In this document: positions 21,743 through 33,584 of the stretch, one piece after another
Layout of the letters: each line of letters begins with the position of its first letter
Position numbering within the stretch: position 1 is the stretch's first letter
Source of the DNA: Adiantum capillus-veneris
Taxonomy: Eukaryota > Streptophyta > Polypodiopsida > Polypodiales > Pteridaceae
DNA: 64,000 bases
Assembly: GCA_014529385.2 (NCBI GenBank)
Contig: CM043968.1
Coordinates: 128,327,518-128,391,517 of the forward strand
Reading direction: 5' to 3'
The notes under the pieces: generated by a model
What the model was told of the DNA's origin: nothing
Databases searched by the model: none
What the model saw: the letters and a program-made list of their open reading frames with translations, nothing else
Translations under genes and position numbers: made by a program

Positions 21743-22836
21743 TTGTATTGGCCTACCATGAAAGTGAACATACAAGAGTATGTTTCTAAATGTGTGGTAT
21801 GCCAAAAGACAAAATTTGATAGAGGGAAGCAACTTGGATTGCTTCAACCCTTGCCAATCCCTAATTCACCATGGGAGAGCATATCCATGGATTTTATCCT
21901 TGGATTTCCTAAGTCTATCCATGGGAATACGGGAATATGGACGATAGTAGACAGGTTCAGTAAACAAGCTCATTTTATACCTGTCAAAAAGACTACCAAA
22001 GCCCATCAAATGGCAACCCTCTTCATTTCACAAATTTTCAAGTACCATGGCTTGCCAATGTCCATAGTGTCGGATAGAGATCCTAGAATGAACAGTAATC
22101 TTCGGCCTATCATCCACAAATGGATGGCCAAAGTGAAATAGCTAACCTGAACATTCTCGATCTACTAAAAGCCTATGTAACGGAAGTAGATCAAAGATCC
22201 CAATGGGAGAAGTACTTACCCTTAGTGGAGTATGCTTACAATAACACTGTACCTTTTGAGGTAATTGAGGGAAGATCAAAAAGTCCCTTGCTACTTAAGG
22301 TACATGGGAAGATCTTCGCTGCAGATGAGTATAGCCGAGACCTACAAGAATCTTTTCAAAAGATTAAGGATGCTATCTCTATCTCACAGCAAAGGCAAAA
22401 GGCTGCTGCTAACAAGCACAAAAGATCCCAAGCCTTTAAAGAAAATGATTGGATCTTATTAAAGTTTCCCAAGGCTTGATTAAGGCACACGATGGGCAAG
22501 AATCCTATGAGCCACCAAAAGTACTATGCTAAACTAGCAAAAAGGTACTATGGTCCCTTCCAGATTCTTAGGCCAATCAATGAGATGGCCTATCAACTCA
22601 AGTTGCCCAATCATTGGGTCATACACAATGCTTTCCATGTGAGACTATTAAAGCCTTTCAAAGGAGAGACACCTCAAGAACCAACTATTGAAGACCCACC
22701 GGAGATTGAGGACCAAGAGGAGGTGCTGCAGCCCGAGTCCGTTCTCCGACATGAAGACAAGGTACTAAGAGGAAGTAAGACTATCCGACGATATCTTATT
22801 AAATTTAAGAATTATCTTTTTGAAGATGCTAGATAG
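21743..22836 (+). pseudogene. Integrase and chromodomain (element E)
   Basis: Zinc-binding end (KCVVCQKTK), core with WESISMDFILGFPKS (first Asp) and LPMSIVSDRDPRM (second Asp), then MDGQSEIANLN with the Glu. A deletion of roughly 20 codons lies between the second Asp and the Glu near 22094 and shifts the frame. GPF-type C-terminal module: [19 protein letters not shown] and [12 protein letters not shown] weak chromodomain ends it ([20 protein letters not shown]). Three frames are needed, so it is inactive. Confidence 0.88.
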
Positions 22837-23258
22837 ATGCAAGGCATACAATTAAAGGATAACCTAAACCTTTTCAATGCTTACAATGCTTCCCAAGAGT
22901 AAAAAAATGTACAAAATGTTAAAAATGAACAAAGTTTTTTGTCTTATAAGACTCTCTTTTTCTTTATTGTGCACAAAAATGAAGTAGTATGCATGCTTAG
23001 ATCAACTTTGCGGAGACGACGTCTTCCAAACACCAAGTAGAGCTTGTCACTCTACTATGGAAGATTGATAGGGCTAATGTGCAGACATGCTTGCGGCAGC
23101 CTCAAGCTCTTAAGCGCCAAATGGACTAGTCATCCATTGTGGAATGATGTCGTAGGGTAACATAGGGACCCTCTACCCGCTAAGAAAAGGACTCATGAAT
23201 ATGCTTTATCTTCTCTACACCATAGTCAAGGTCGACTATGATTTCAAGAGAGAGGTAA
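22837..23258 (+). other. 3' untranslated part and polypurine tract of element E
   Basis: No gene. It ends in AAGAGAGAGGTAA (about 23246-23258), the polypurine tract, directly before the 3' LTR. Its reverse complement is present at 2953-3425 in the deleted copy. Confidence 0.75.
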
Positions 23259-24127
23259 TGTCATAATAATCAATATCTAATTCTCCTAAATGATTTTATC
23301 ATGTTAAACTGATCATTTAATATGGGGAAGTGCCAGGGGAGAAAAAGATAGAATATTAGTTAAGCTAGCAGACCGGCCATATTAGGGATCCAAAGGAGGG
23401 AAAATAGGGATCCAAAGGGGGGGGCATCTGCAAAAGAGCCATGTCCAACAATGGGCTAAAAAGACCCTAAGGTTCATTCCATTAAGACTTCCAAAATGCT
23501 AAGGTTCCAAAATTCAAAGGTTGTGTCCAAAGGTCAACCTTAAGGGAATTGGATGCTTTGTGTGTGTACAAAAAAGTCTTTGCAATCCCTACTTGGGAGG
23601 GGGTGAGACTTGCATGTAGGGGATGAGAGAGAAAGCCACACACACACACAAGCTCCCTTTACACAAAGGGAATGAGGGACACATGCTAGCTCCCTAGGCC
23701 AGATGCCCACAAGGTGTACCCAATTCCTATTGGATGGCCTTAGAGGTGGACCAATGAGAATTAGGCTAGAGTAAATCTAGTTTAATTAATTTAAAAAACA
23801 CTTAATAAAAGAACCAATGAAAATTAAGTCCTCTAGAAGACTATTGGACAGTCTCCCAAGGGGTCCAATGAGCATTCAACAGCCCAATGGCTTGCGTGAT
23901 TCCTATTGGCTAGGAGGCGAAGGGGTCCACTGAGAGTTTAGTTGAATTATTAAATTACCTAAAGCTCTCACAAAAGGGAAAAGGGGGACACATGTCAAAC
24001 GACTATCACTTATGCTGCTTAATATTCATTGGCTTGACCAGGGGAGGTCTAATGAGGGTAGAGCAAGAGCAAATAGCAAGAGGGCTCGCCCAAGAGAGAG
24101 AGGGGGCTGATTTTTGCAAGGCATTAT

Positions 24128-24162
<35 letters not shown>

Positions 24163-24859
24163 AATCTCATGTGTGAAGTAAAGAAGACTATCTCTTCCCA
24201 AGCTTTGATGGAGAGCTCATCACCTACTCCAAGCTTGTGATATAGAAGCCTCCATCGACACACTCTTGGCATGTGGATGCAAATCCAACCAAGAGCCAAG
24301 CTTCAATGCATGCTCATCTCTTCTAACATGCTAATTACTAAGCTAATCTATGCTAATATGAGTGATTATGTGAGGAGATTTACATACTTCTCGTAAGATA
24401 CTCCTTCTTCCTCTCAATCTACTCTCATACCCTGCTAGCTCTCACCATCTTCGAAGGTGTGTGAGGTCTTGGGTCTGAGACCGGGGATAATTGATGTTGT
24501 GTTTGCTAAGTGTTTTGCTTAGTGCATGAAGCTTTCATCTTCATTGCAGTAGCTAGTCTTGAAGGAACACAAAGAATTGTATTGTACAATGTCTCTCTTG
24601 ATGGGAGAAACCATAATACAAAGCCTTTTGGAGGGGGGACTGGCTCCATGCAAATCCGGTCCTCAATTGTTGTCAATAGCTTAATTTCTCTCTCTTTTGA
24701 AAGTATTGTTCATGCTCTCTAACTAGGTGTTATGCTTTTTGTTGCTCTCTCCACCCAAGCACTCTTGTAATTCTCATTAGGAATCTATTCTAATGAAATG
24801 CTCACTATGTTCATGCTAATTTCCGCTACACACAAGTTTTTAGGCCATTAAATGTTACA
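23259..24859 (+). repeat. 3' LTR of element E
   Basis: 1,601 bp, highly similar to the 5' LTR. The main length difference is an expanded CA repeat at about 24128-24158. Confidence 0.93.
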
Positions 24860-25513
24860 GGCGAGGAATGTGATCTGGCTTTTTGGAGATTAAAACTTCA
24901 GATATCCAAAGCTCCGATTATGATTCCTCCGATGTTGGGTCAGGATTTTCATGTATTCATGGATGCTTCAAACCGGGCCATTGGCAGTGTGCCGATGGAG
25001 GAACAAAGTCAAGGGTGGTTCCGACCTATCTATTATGCCAGTAGAAGATTATCATCCGTAGAAATGAATTATTCGGTGACCGAAAGTGAATGTTTAGGGA
25101 TGATTTATTCAGTGAAAATCTTATAACATTATCTGCTGGGCCGTCGATTTTTCTTTCATGTGGATCATTCGGCTCTTTTATATTTGGTGCACCAACATCA
25201 CTTAACATGTAGATTGGCCAGATGGATGCTCTTGTTGCAGGAATTTGATTTTGAGGTCATACATCGTCAAGGAGCCCAACATGCGGTGGCTGACTACCTA
25301 TCCAGGTTAGATTCCGGTGAGCCGTCGATGGGGGTCGCTGATGAACTTTCGGATGCGTCTCTATTTTTAACTCGAGATGTTTCGGATGATATTACAGTTA
25401 CGCAACAACCAAGGGTCATCCCTAGCATTCCTTGGACTTGGTATGAGGAGATGTTTTATTTTCTTGACAGTGGAGAAATACCTTCATTCTTGTCCAATCA
25501 TCAAAGGAAATGA
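24860..25513 (+). pseudogene. RNase H region of element H (continuation)
   Basis: Resumes right after element E with AFWRLKLQISKAPIMIPPML, then RNase H motifs FHVFMDASNRAIGSV (Asp), NYSVTESECLGMIY (Glu) and FHVDHSALLYLV (Asp), ending ADYLSRLD. One nonsense codon (TAA near 25124) and a terminal stop at 25511 break it. About one base is out of frame across the insertion point. Confidence 0.85.
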
Positions 25514-26265
25514 ATGGCTATCCGAAGCACGAATTTTGAGATTATTATGGGGAAGCTCTATTATCGCATGGTTGTGGAGGTCTTGCTCAGATGTGTTCTA
25601 CCACAAGAACAAGAAGCGTTTTGGAGGAAGTCCATACTGACATTGCAAGGGGGGCATTTTGCAACCTTGATCACGGCTAGGAAAGTTCTACAATCAGGAT
25701 TATGGTGGCCTATATTGTTTCAAGATGCGAGAAGTTATATGCAACAGTGTGATGTGTGTCAGTGGTTGGGACAACCCACTAAAATGTCCAGAATGCCTTT
25801 TCAATCGGTATTGCCTTTGGAACCTTTTCAAAAGTGGGGATTCAATTTTATTGGGCCTTTTAAACCAGTGGCATCTCACAGTGGGAATAAGTATATTTTG
25901 ACAGCCACGGATTATGCCACCAAATGGGTGGAGGCACGGCCTTTGAAAGATAATACTGCAGTTTTTGTGGCTGGGTGTTTATATAAGGATGTTTTTTTCA
26001 GATATGGCTGCACGATTGAGTTGGTTAGTGATCGGGGTAGCCATTTTTTGAATAAGGTGATGGAGAGAATGCTACAGTTTTACTTTGTATTGCATAGAAA
26101 ATCTTCTCCATATTACCCTTAGGCGAATGGGCAGGCGGAATCAACCAATAATCAATTGGTTCGTATTCTAACAAAGTTAGTGAATATGCATAGAGCAGAT
26201 TGGGATGTGAAACTTCCTTCAGCATTATGGGATTATTGGAAAGCTTATAAAGTGGCAATAAGGTC
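25514..26265 (+). pseudogene. Integrase of element H, truncated
   Basis: Zinc-binding end (GGHFATLITARKVL, CDVCQ), core WGFNFIGPFKPVA (Asn where the first catalytic Asp is expected), ELVSDRGSHF (second Asp) and, after a TAG at about 26120, NGQAESTNNQL (Glu). Truncated near 26265 by a fragment in the opposite orientation. Asp to Asn at the first position would abolish strand transfer. Confidence 0.85.
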
Positions 26266-27006
26266 TGGAGCTCCCAACCTTGGCTTGTTGGGTGGCTTGC
26301 GCTCTATCCTCTTTCACTCTCCTCTCGGCCTCTGCTTGTGCTTGTAAATTAGCCAAGTGGGCTCTCTCAGTCTCCACTCTCTACCATTTTTCCAGCTCTC
26401 TCTGCCTTCTTTGTTCTTCATGCAATTTCTGTGCTTTTCTATATGCTGCCTCTTTCTTTTCCAACTCTCTCATTCTCTTCCTCCTCTTGGCATCTCGTGT
26501 TATTGAAACAGGATCATTGGGTATTACTTTGATCACCCTTTGTTTGGCTGGCGGGGGAAATTTTTGCGGCGTAGTTGCGGTTGCTTGAGCTTCAGGTGTT
26601 GCTGTTGCTTGATCTTGAATTGCTATTGCTGTTACTGTTGCTTGAGTTCTAGGTCTTGTTTCTTGTGTTGGTCTATTAAGAGCTGCAAATGGTCCGAGCT
26701 CCGGTAGAGGTGTGCCATTCACATGCTACAGTGGCTAGAGATCACCAAAAATCTGTCACATGGTGTTTTGATCCTCTATAGTCAAAGGTTGGGGGAGCGG
26801 TTGGGTGTTTAGAGCTGGTTCTTATGGTTTAGGCTGTGGATTTGAAGTGGTGGATTCTGCATGGGTGCTGGTTGTGGATTTTCAGTGTTGTCAGTGGCAG
26901 TGGTGTCATCATTGTGCATGGTGGTGTGCTCTTGCGTATCGTCCATGTTGTGCAAGATATGAGTGCGTGTACGTTTGGGCTTGAGAGGATCTTCTAAAAT
27001 GTGCAA
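26266..27006 (-). pseudogene. Gag-like N-terminal fragment, reverse strand
   Basis: Read on the minus strand, segments give MDDTQEHTTMHNDDTTATDN, a Gln/Ala/Thr-rich run (TPEAQATATTPQKFPPPA) and a charged helix (KRRKRMRELEKKEAAYRKAQ ... AHLANLQAQAEAERR). Stops separate the pieces. The arrangement (acidic start, low-complexity middle, coiled-coil before capsid) resembles the N-terminal part of plant gypsy Gag, but no capsid or CCHC is present, so the call is tentative. Confidence 0.4.
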
Positions 27007-27781
27007 ACAAGAAATGAACTTTAAGTTGTGAGCTTTGAATTATATAGTACTTAAACTAATAAAAATTTTAAAACACTTAATAGAATCATTGAAACTTTTA
27101 AAAAACTCCAAAATAGACGAAGCTTGAGCCATGGGACTAATAATTGTCGCCTTTACAAATCACTTTGCATCACAATGCATGTTTACAATAGAAATGGTTA
27201 GTGTCAAAAGAAAATTAAATTTCTACTCAATGCCTTCCATCACGCCACCTTGTCTCCAACCAGAGTCGAAATCGATCTTTTGCACTCGAAGCATGATATG
27301 ATTGTGATCGCCTCAAGCTAACCACTTTTTCTATTCTACATTTTAAACTTCTTTGTTCTCTTTTCTTCTTTCTCTCTCTCCCTGCTAAAACTCTTTAGAA
27401 CCAATTGAACATCTAGTGAAGGGCTTCGCTCTTTTCCTTCCACCTTGATTTCGTGTATTTTTAAAATACACTTCTTTTGCTTGATAGTGTGAGGCGCTCC
27501 ATTCCTTGGATGCTCCAAATGCCTAATGAACCATAAGTGTCGAGAAAAAATGCACTATGTGCAAAAAGAATATGTTGAACAAAAAACAAATTTTAGTTTC
27601 ACATACAGATGTATTTCGATTGAAAATATCAAATGTTCAACACACCATGTAATGTGTTGTGTGTGTCTCCCCCAATCATCCACCATTTGTGTTATAAAAC
27701 TATTAATTATAGCTTTAGGGTGGATATCTCATCATTGGTTAGCTTTGCCTTTTTGAGAAGACAAAAAATATCATCAGTAGA
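27007..27781. other. No recognisable feature
   Basis: AT-rich non-coding sequence. I see no gene, repeat or RNA here. Confidence 0.4.
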
Positions 27782-29557
27782 CTACCACACATGAGCACGA
27801 TTAATTCCTAGGGCTACTTCATTACCTTTGTAGGTGGTAATGTCACACAAATTTTTCCACAACTGAAACTCATTGGGACTTTGGGAGTCTGAATAGTTTG
27901 AAAGAAAATGTCTAGCTTTACTACCATCCATACATAATTTATTAGGGAGATCTTGTGTACTTCCAGATGCCTTCTTGTCCTTTGATAGCTCAACTACACC
28001 CCCATGTAGACCAACGCTCGATAGAATAGATTCGAGTTCTCGTATACACTCTTCTTTTCTTTCTATAGGCTCCGTATTCCAAGCGTAATTAATATGGAGC
28101 ATAAGCAACTTGTTATTAATTTGTAGATGGGCATGAAGGGTGCACACATGCACATTTATCAGTGGTATTGGAAGAAAAGGATCCCAATTTGGATCATCCA
28201 TGTTTCCATTAGGGGGTACTTGCTGGTCACAATTGAGGATACCTTGAAACCATTGTTGTAGTGCTTTACCCACTGTTGGTGTAGTGGGTACACCTTTTGC
28301 AGATTTGACTATAACTTTGCCTCCCTTACCCTTACCACCTTTCGACTTGAGCTAGCCTTTGCACCCTTGCCATCAGTTCCCATTGAGACTTTACTATGGG
28401 AGCAATAAATGCATGGAAAGAGGGTCATTGCACCTTGCTTGCATCCTAACATACACTTGAGTGTTTTCAAGTCTCCTGCCAAATGCCACTCAACTTGGAA
28501 CATTCCAAGACCTGAAACATGCAATCTCTATCCTGCTTTTGCTGTTGTCGAATGACATCAAAGATTGTTGTGTGATTGAAATACCATTTCAAAGTCTCAT
28601 GTGTCTCATGTGGGAGATGAAAAATTGCCACCCACTAAATATTTTTCTCTGACTAAACACCTAAACAAGTGTTTCCCTTCTCATTGGAATTTATCTCCAC
28701 ATCGACACCCACCAAGGACCTGCTTATCAATGTAACACTTAACTTTTTGATCCATTGACCTTTAACAACTTGGCACTCATCAAGCTTCATAACAAATATC
28801 ACTTTCCAATCACACTCTTCTTGTGTCAACCCATAGAATCTTATCATGACTCTTTGAGCTTCAACAAGTCAAAATACACATTGTTGAACTCGTTGTAGCG
28901 GAAGAATCTAATGGCATGTCATCCTCCACATATTGAGATCCGTCCAGCAAGCTTGCAACATCATTATTGGCTCATTTTTTTGCAACACTGACACTGTAAG
29001 GCGTTGGCAAAAACCTTGTACTCTTACCAAGTTTGAAGGACACGTTTCTTTTGAGCCGAATGTGGTAGCCGAGGGGAATGTGTGTGATGATCAATTCGTC
29101 GATGCATATTTCATGAAGTGTGTTGTAGTTGAACATAATTGTCTAGTCGACACTCCTGCTTTTTTTTGTTGTTGTACTTTTTCATTGAGATTCGCCATCT
29201 CATTGTTCAGTTGCTTCATCTTCTTGTTGTCTTCCTCTCTACTTGCTATAGATATGTCACAGAATTCTCTTGCAGTGATGAATAGGTAGCCAAGAGATGT
29301 TTACTTGCTTCCCTTTTATTAACAAAAGCTGAATACAATCCCCAACATTAGCCAAACAGTTTGTCTCTTCCATCTCCAATAAAATGCAGAAGCTTAGTGA
29401 CATTATGAAAGGGTAGTGGTGCATTAGTCGTTGGATCATCTGGATAAATGTGTCCGTCAACCCATAAGTTGATTGCCTTGCACCCAATGCTTTTTAGTTG
29501 ATCTGTAGCATTGGGATTTGATGCGCCAAGTTGCACAGTAGCGTACTCTTGCTCCAA
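27782..29557 (-). pseudogene. Broken protein-coding remnant of unknown family
   Basis: Several minus-strand pieces appear to belong to one gene: NLWVDGHIYPDDPTTNAPLP (about 29557-29257), RFYGLTQEECDWKVIFVMKL (28847-28653), WHLAGDLKTLKCMLGCKQGA followed by CIYCSHSKV (28524-28309), and a 163-codon piece with PLINVHVCTLHAHLQINNKL and SSVGLHGGVVELSKDKKASG (28273-27782). The GDLK...CxxC block recalls domains in some transposase-like plant and protist proteins, but I cannot place it. Frameshifts separate the pieces. It could be a DNA transposon relic or a multi-copy gene remnant. Confidence 0.4.
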
Positions 29558-29883
29558 ATCAACATTTAATTGATATCATTTTGGCCTATCAGTAATGTCT
29601 TGTAGTGGAGGGTGGCTGAATGACATGTTTGTTAGCTAATCAAGAAAAATAGTGAGAGAATGTGTAATGGTGACTGCTGCAAGCAGGGAAAGCTCGTTAT
29701 GGAGGGAAAAAGTGGAAGGTACTCAGATATAGTAGAAAAGGATTATGTTGTGGAGGGAAGAAAAGAGAGGGATTGTAGCTCAATATCCTTTGAATTCAAA
29801 ATAATGATCATGAGAGAATTAGAGAGAGAAATGCAGCTGCACAAAGAGGTAATGGAGTTCTCCATTGCTCTCACCTAAAGCTG

Positions 29884-29886
<3 letters not shown>

Positions 29887-29957
<71 letters not shown>
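29887..29957. repeat. GA microsatellite
   Basis: About 35 uninterrupted GA units; the surroundings (29640-30250) are also rich in GAGAGA. Confidence 0.95.
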
Positions 29958-29959
<2 letters not shown>

Positions 29960-30479
29960 CATAAAGGAAGAGAGTGGGAGAGAGTAGATCTGCAGTCTTG
30001 GAGGATCAACACTTTCTGTCAAATGTAGGCAGCATAGAATGCATGTCCTCTTGATGATTGGGAGGTGAAAGTGACAAGAGAGAAAAGGGGGGGAAGAAAG
30101 AGTTGGCTCACGTTTTAGAGAGAGAATGTAGTGAGAGAATATGCAAAATCTACGTTTTTGGCAGGGGGCTAAAAAGTGCTTCTTTTAATGAGAACTAAAT
30201 GAGAGAGAGTGTTTTATATGTTAGAGAGAGAGGAGAGAGATGGAGAAAAGACATTTTAAAATTTAGTTACCAACCTCTCTTTTGTGTTAAAATAGCCTAT
30301 TTTCAAAATACAAAATACACAAATGGTATTTTTTAAAATCTCAGCATAGGCCTTTTTGCCCTCTCTTTTAGGCTTCGTCAAACTTGGCTTAAGCTTTAAG
30401 TATTTCCGTAAACTGCCAAATAAAGAGGCCCTCCTATACCCCATTCCCTTCCTAATGAGCACTTAATCTGCATCATTCC
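29958..30479. other. Purine-rich non-coding stretch
   Basis: Contains scattered GAGAG runs; no gene seen. Confidence 0.4.
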
Positions 30480-31640
30480 CCAACTTCAAATTCTGATCTA
30501 AGGCTATTGCACTTGGCTTACAATCAGCCATACCTTCAACATATCCAAAGCATATTTCCTTTGTGACATCAATACACCTTCTTTCGTGTGAATAATTTCA
30601 ATTCCCAAGAAGTATTTCAAGTCTTCAAATTCTTTCATGTCAAATTCCTCCATAAGTAGAGCCTGCACGCCCTCTACTTCAACCACATTATCACCTCCAA
30701 CAATCAAATCATCCACACAGATACATATTACCGCAATTCTGATCTCATTCTTCTGCACATACAATGAATGGTCTACATCAGACATCTCAAAGCTTAATGA
30801 ATGAGCAATGCCACAATCAACTCATACAAAGATCTAGGTGCTTGCTTTAGCCCATATAGTTATATCTTTAACCTGCTTACAAGGTCATATAGCCTCATGT
30901 TTGCATAACCTTGTGGCTCCTCCATATACATAGTTTCCTTCAAGTCTTCATTCAAAAATGCATTCTTTACATCCATTTGTTTCAACACCCATTTTAATGC
31001 GGCACCCACTGCAATAACCACATGAACGGTAGCCATATTAGCTATGTGATTGAACATCTCCTCATAATTAACAACCTTTGGCCACAAGTTTTTCTTGTAC
31101 CTGCTCACATTGCCATCAACATTATGCTTTATTTTGTATACCTGCTTTCATCCAATTCACTTATTATCCTTTGGTAATGGCACCAATTTCCATGTTCCAT
31201 TTGCATCAAGTGCAACCATCTCTTCATCCATAGCCTCCCACCATTTTTCATCCTTGACGGCATTCTCCAAACATGTGGGTTCTACTTCCTTTGTAATCTT
31301 TGCCATAAATGCACAATGACAAGCCACATAAGTGTCATCAGTTAGTCTCTGGACAATATTTTTTTCTCTTTTTGACCTGTGTGTATAGGATCACCTTTAG
31401 GTGCCCTATTCCCTCCTTGCATTCTTCTTGCACCCGGAGTCTTCATAGAGGGTATGCCAATCTCTTCATCCAAACTCTGCTCAAAACCATTGCTATTTCC
31501 GTCATCATAACCAACACTCAAATCTGGCAACTTAGGGGCATCATAAAAATTTTCCGTTCCTTTCCTTGATACATTTGAAGAGTTTTCAGGACTCACTCTT
31601 TCACATAACCTACCACTCCATGGATTCTCACCATGACTTG
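30480..31640 (-). pseudogene. Ty1/copia pol fragment (RT and upstream linker)
   Basis: Minus-strand segments in order: a linker (SPENSSNVSRKGTENFYDAP, IGIPSMKTPGARRM), the region before RT, RT with LKQMDVKNAFLNEDLKETMY, PQGYANM, and the catalytic block ICICVDDLIVGGDN followed by KEFEDLKYFLGIEI. Frameshifts and stops separate them. Integrase and RNase H are missing. It abuts the LINE on its upstream side near 31640. Confidence 0.82.
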
Positions 31641-31654
31641 CACTGGAGATTGGA

Positions 31655-32375
31655 AGAGATCCCAACTCAGAAGTAGGAGCATATATGGTGTTTGTGTCTT
31701 AACTTGGAGAAATTTTGTAAGAAAATGATTTTGGACATTCTATAACTCTTTTGAAGTATATTTTGAGATGTTCCTTCCCCACAGTTCAAATCCATAAAGA
31801 ATTACCGTTGTCACCAATGTGTCAAAAAAGTACTTCTTGAGAACCCAACACTTGATGTTTCCCCCATCACACATGTTCTCAAATACATAATATGCTCTTT
31901 TTATGGCTTCCAAATGACGCATAGCACATTCATGACACCTATGATTTGGCTGGGACCTCGACCTCAAGGCCAAGGTAATAAAATCTCTCAACAACTTCAA
32001 GTGTCTCATTGTTGTACATGGTTTCTCCTTATGGTTGGTTTCACAAGCATAATCTTTTTTTTGGATTCATTCACAATCAGCCCACTATGCAAGCATAACC
32101 TTTTTTTTGGATTCATTCACAAGCATAACCTTTTTTGGATTCACTCACAATCAGCCCACTATGCAGAAAAAAGTTCTCAAGGACAGCCATAAGCTTTTGT
32201 GTATCCTCTAAAGTGTGTTCTAGAAGCACTACATCATCCGCATACAATAAAAGCATGATCACCTCATTGCAAATAGTGACCTCTTCAATGCCTTCTTATT
32301 GCATAAATGCAAGTACCATTTGTTCCAATTGATTGATGCATAGACAAAAGAGAGTTAGTGACACCCATGTTTTAA
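31655..32375 (-). pseudogene. LINE reverse transcriptase, C-terminal part
   Basis: Minus strand reads VSLTLFCLCINQLEQM, the catalytic LLYADDVVLLEHTLEDTQ, YYLGLEVEV and KKYFFDTLVTTVILYGFELW, then FLTKFLQVKTQTPYMLLLL. These match the palm and thumb order of L1-type RT. Stops near 32030-32160 and a local duplication of CATAACCTTTTTTTTGGATTCATTC (about 32050-32150) damage it. Confidence 0.8.
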
Positions 32376-32379
32376 TTAA

Positions 32380-33580
32380 CACTAGAATGGTAACATGAAA
32401 CTTCTGTGTCCTGTTAAGTGACCATTTTGCTTGAATTATTTGAAGAGTATTAAAATGAATTTCTAGGTGCTATACATACACAAAGTTGCCTTATGATTTG
32501 AAAAACACTTGACATTTTGTTTCGAATATCAGTCTCACCATTAACCTTACTCTTGCACAACATTTTTTAACCTAAACTGTGTGAAAAAATGAGTCCTGTT
32601 TTTTGTTTATTTTCAAATTTTTACAATTATATCACTCTAAACTTCATGTTTGTGAGGTTTAGATTACTAGAGGATAAGCCCTCATCTTTCTCAACATGTT
32701 TTGATTCTTCTAGGGAGAACTAAGCGTTAAAATTGAAAGTTATGACCAACTTACAAGAGTTGAATAATCTTGTTGTTTGGCCAAAATTAGCACTTTTATG
32801 ATTTTTTTGGGTAGCTTTCTTGATATCCAAGTGCAATTTTACTTGTGTACGTGGAATGCATAGCATAAAGCTAGTCTTCCTTGAGTTTTTGGGGACCTAA
32901 TATGCTATATAGCATAGTATACGATGACAGTTGAGTTTTTTGATTACTAAAGAATACGAGACATTTTAGTGTAGCAAGTATAGCTTTCTCAATATTGCTA
33001 GTTTCTTAGTCCAATTGTGTGTATTTGTAGGCAATAACCATATCTAATTATAAACTAAAAATTTGGCTAGATATTGAGTAGTTTCTATGGGATTCTAGAG
33101 GTCATAATGCTCAACCCAGTTTTGTCATGTTTGCTGTATTTAGCACTTCATCATTGTCCCCAAGGTTCCACTTAGTAATAGATCCATTATTCTTTGAGAT
33201 TCTCCATGGCTCTTTTTGAATACAAAGGCACAAAGAAAACTAACAAAACATGTATATAGTATCAGTATTGAGCGTGACTATAGAAACTTTGATGATAGGC
33301 TCGCAGAATGGCAAAAAAGTAATTTTTTTGTACCTATTTTTTGCCCCCCAAAAAACAAAGTGAGGCAAAAGAAACCATATGGTTTGATCACCAACCCATT
33401 GAAGTTAATGGGGCATCTTATCTCATGTCCTACAAAAATCCCCACTCTGATTTATGTGCAATCAACCATAAGAAATGGTTGTTTTAGGCAAAATGCACTG
33501 GTCCATCACCTTTGGAGACCTATTTTTTTCCAAACCCTTGAAAGGACACTTTTATGGCCTGTTAGGTTACCAAACTAGTG
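32380..33580. mobile_element. Non-autonomous TTAA-flanked DNA transposon (piggyBac-like termini)
   Basis: 1,201 bp with inverted ends CACTAGAATGGTAACATGA (left) and CACTAGTTTGGTAACCTAA (right, reverse complement); partial matching (GTGTCCT..T..AAG) extends to about 40 bp. TTAA flanks both ends (32376-32379 and 33581-33584). Removing it with one TTAA rejoins the LINE RT at the conserved GVKQG region, so it is an insertion. TTAA duplications are typical of piggyBac and Kolobok; CAC(T) starts are common in piggyBac. No transposase is visible inside. Confidence 0.7.
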
Positions 33581-33584
33581 TTAA

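Larger units (their letters stand above)
16049..24859 (+). mobile_element. Full-length chromovirus E (Ty3/gypsy) nested in element H
   Basis: 8.8 kb with two LTRs (16049-17642 and 23259-24859, both TGTCATAATAATC...AAATGTTACA), an initiator tRNA-Met primer site, gag with a CCHC knuckle, protease, RT, RNase H, integrase and a chromodomain in Ty3/gypsy order, and a polypurine tract. Flanks GACGA and GGCGA form a 5-bp target duplication with one change. The reading frame has several stops and small deletions, so it is structurally complete but inactive. A deleted sister copy is at 1363-3675. Confidence 0.93.
13616..26265 (+). mobile_element. Athila/Tat-like pol element H, split by element E
   Basis: Protease and the first two thirds of RT lie at 13892-16048; RNase H and integrase continue at 24860-26265 in the same orientation. 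Between them is the complete chromovirus E. FLDGFSGYNQI and MRVFLDDLSFF in RT are typical of Athila/Tat-like elements. LTRs are not identified for H: its left side ends at a diverged LTR and its right side is cut at about 26265 by a reversed gag-like fragment. Confidence 0.82.

Noticed and set aside
32380-33580. CACTA (En/Spm) transposon, because the ends begin CACTAG
   Set aside because: CACTA elements duplicate 3 bp; here the duplicated flank is TTAA and the left 3-bp flank TAA differs from the right TTA.
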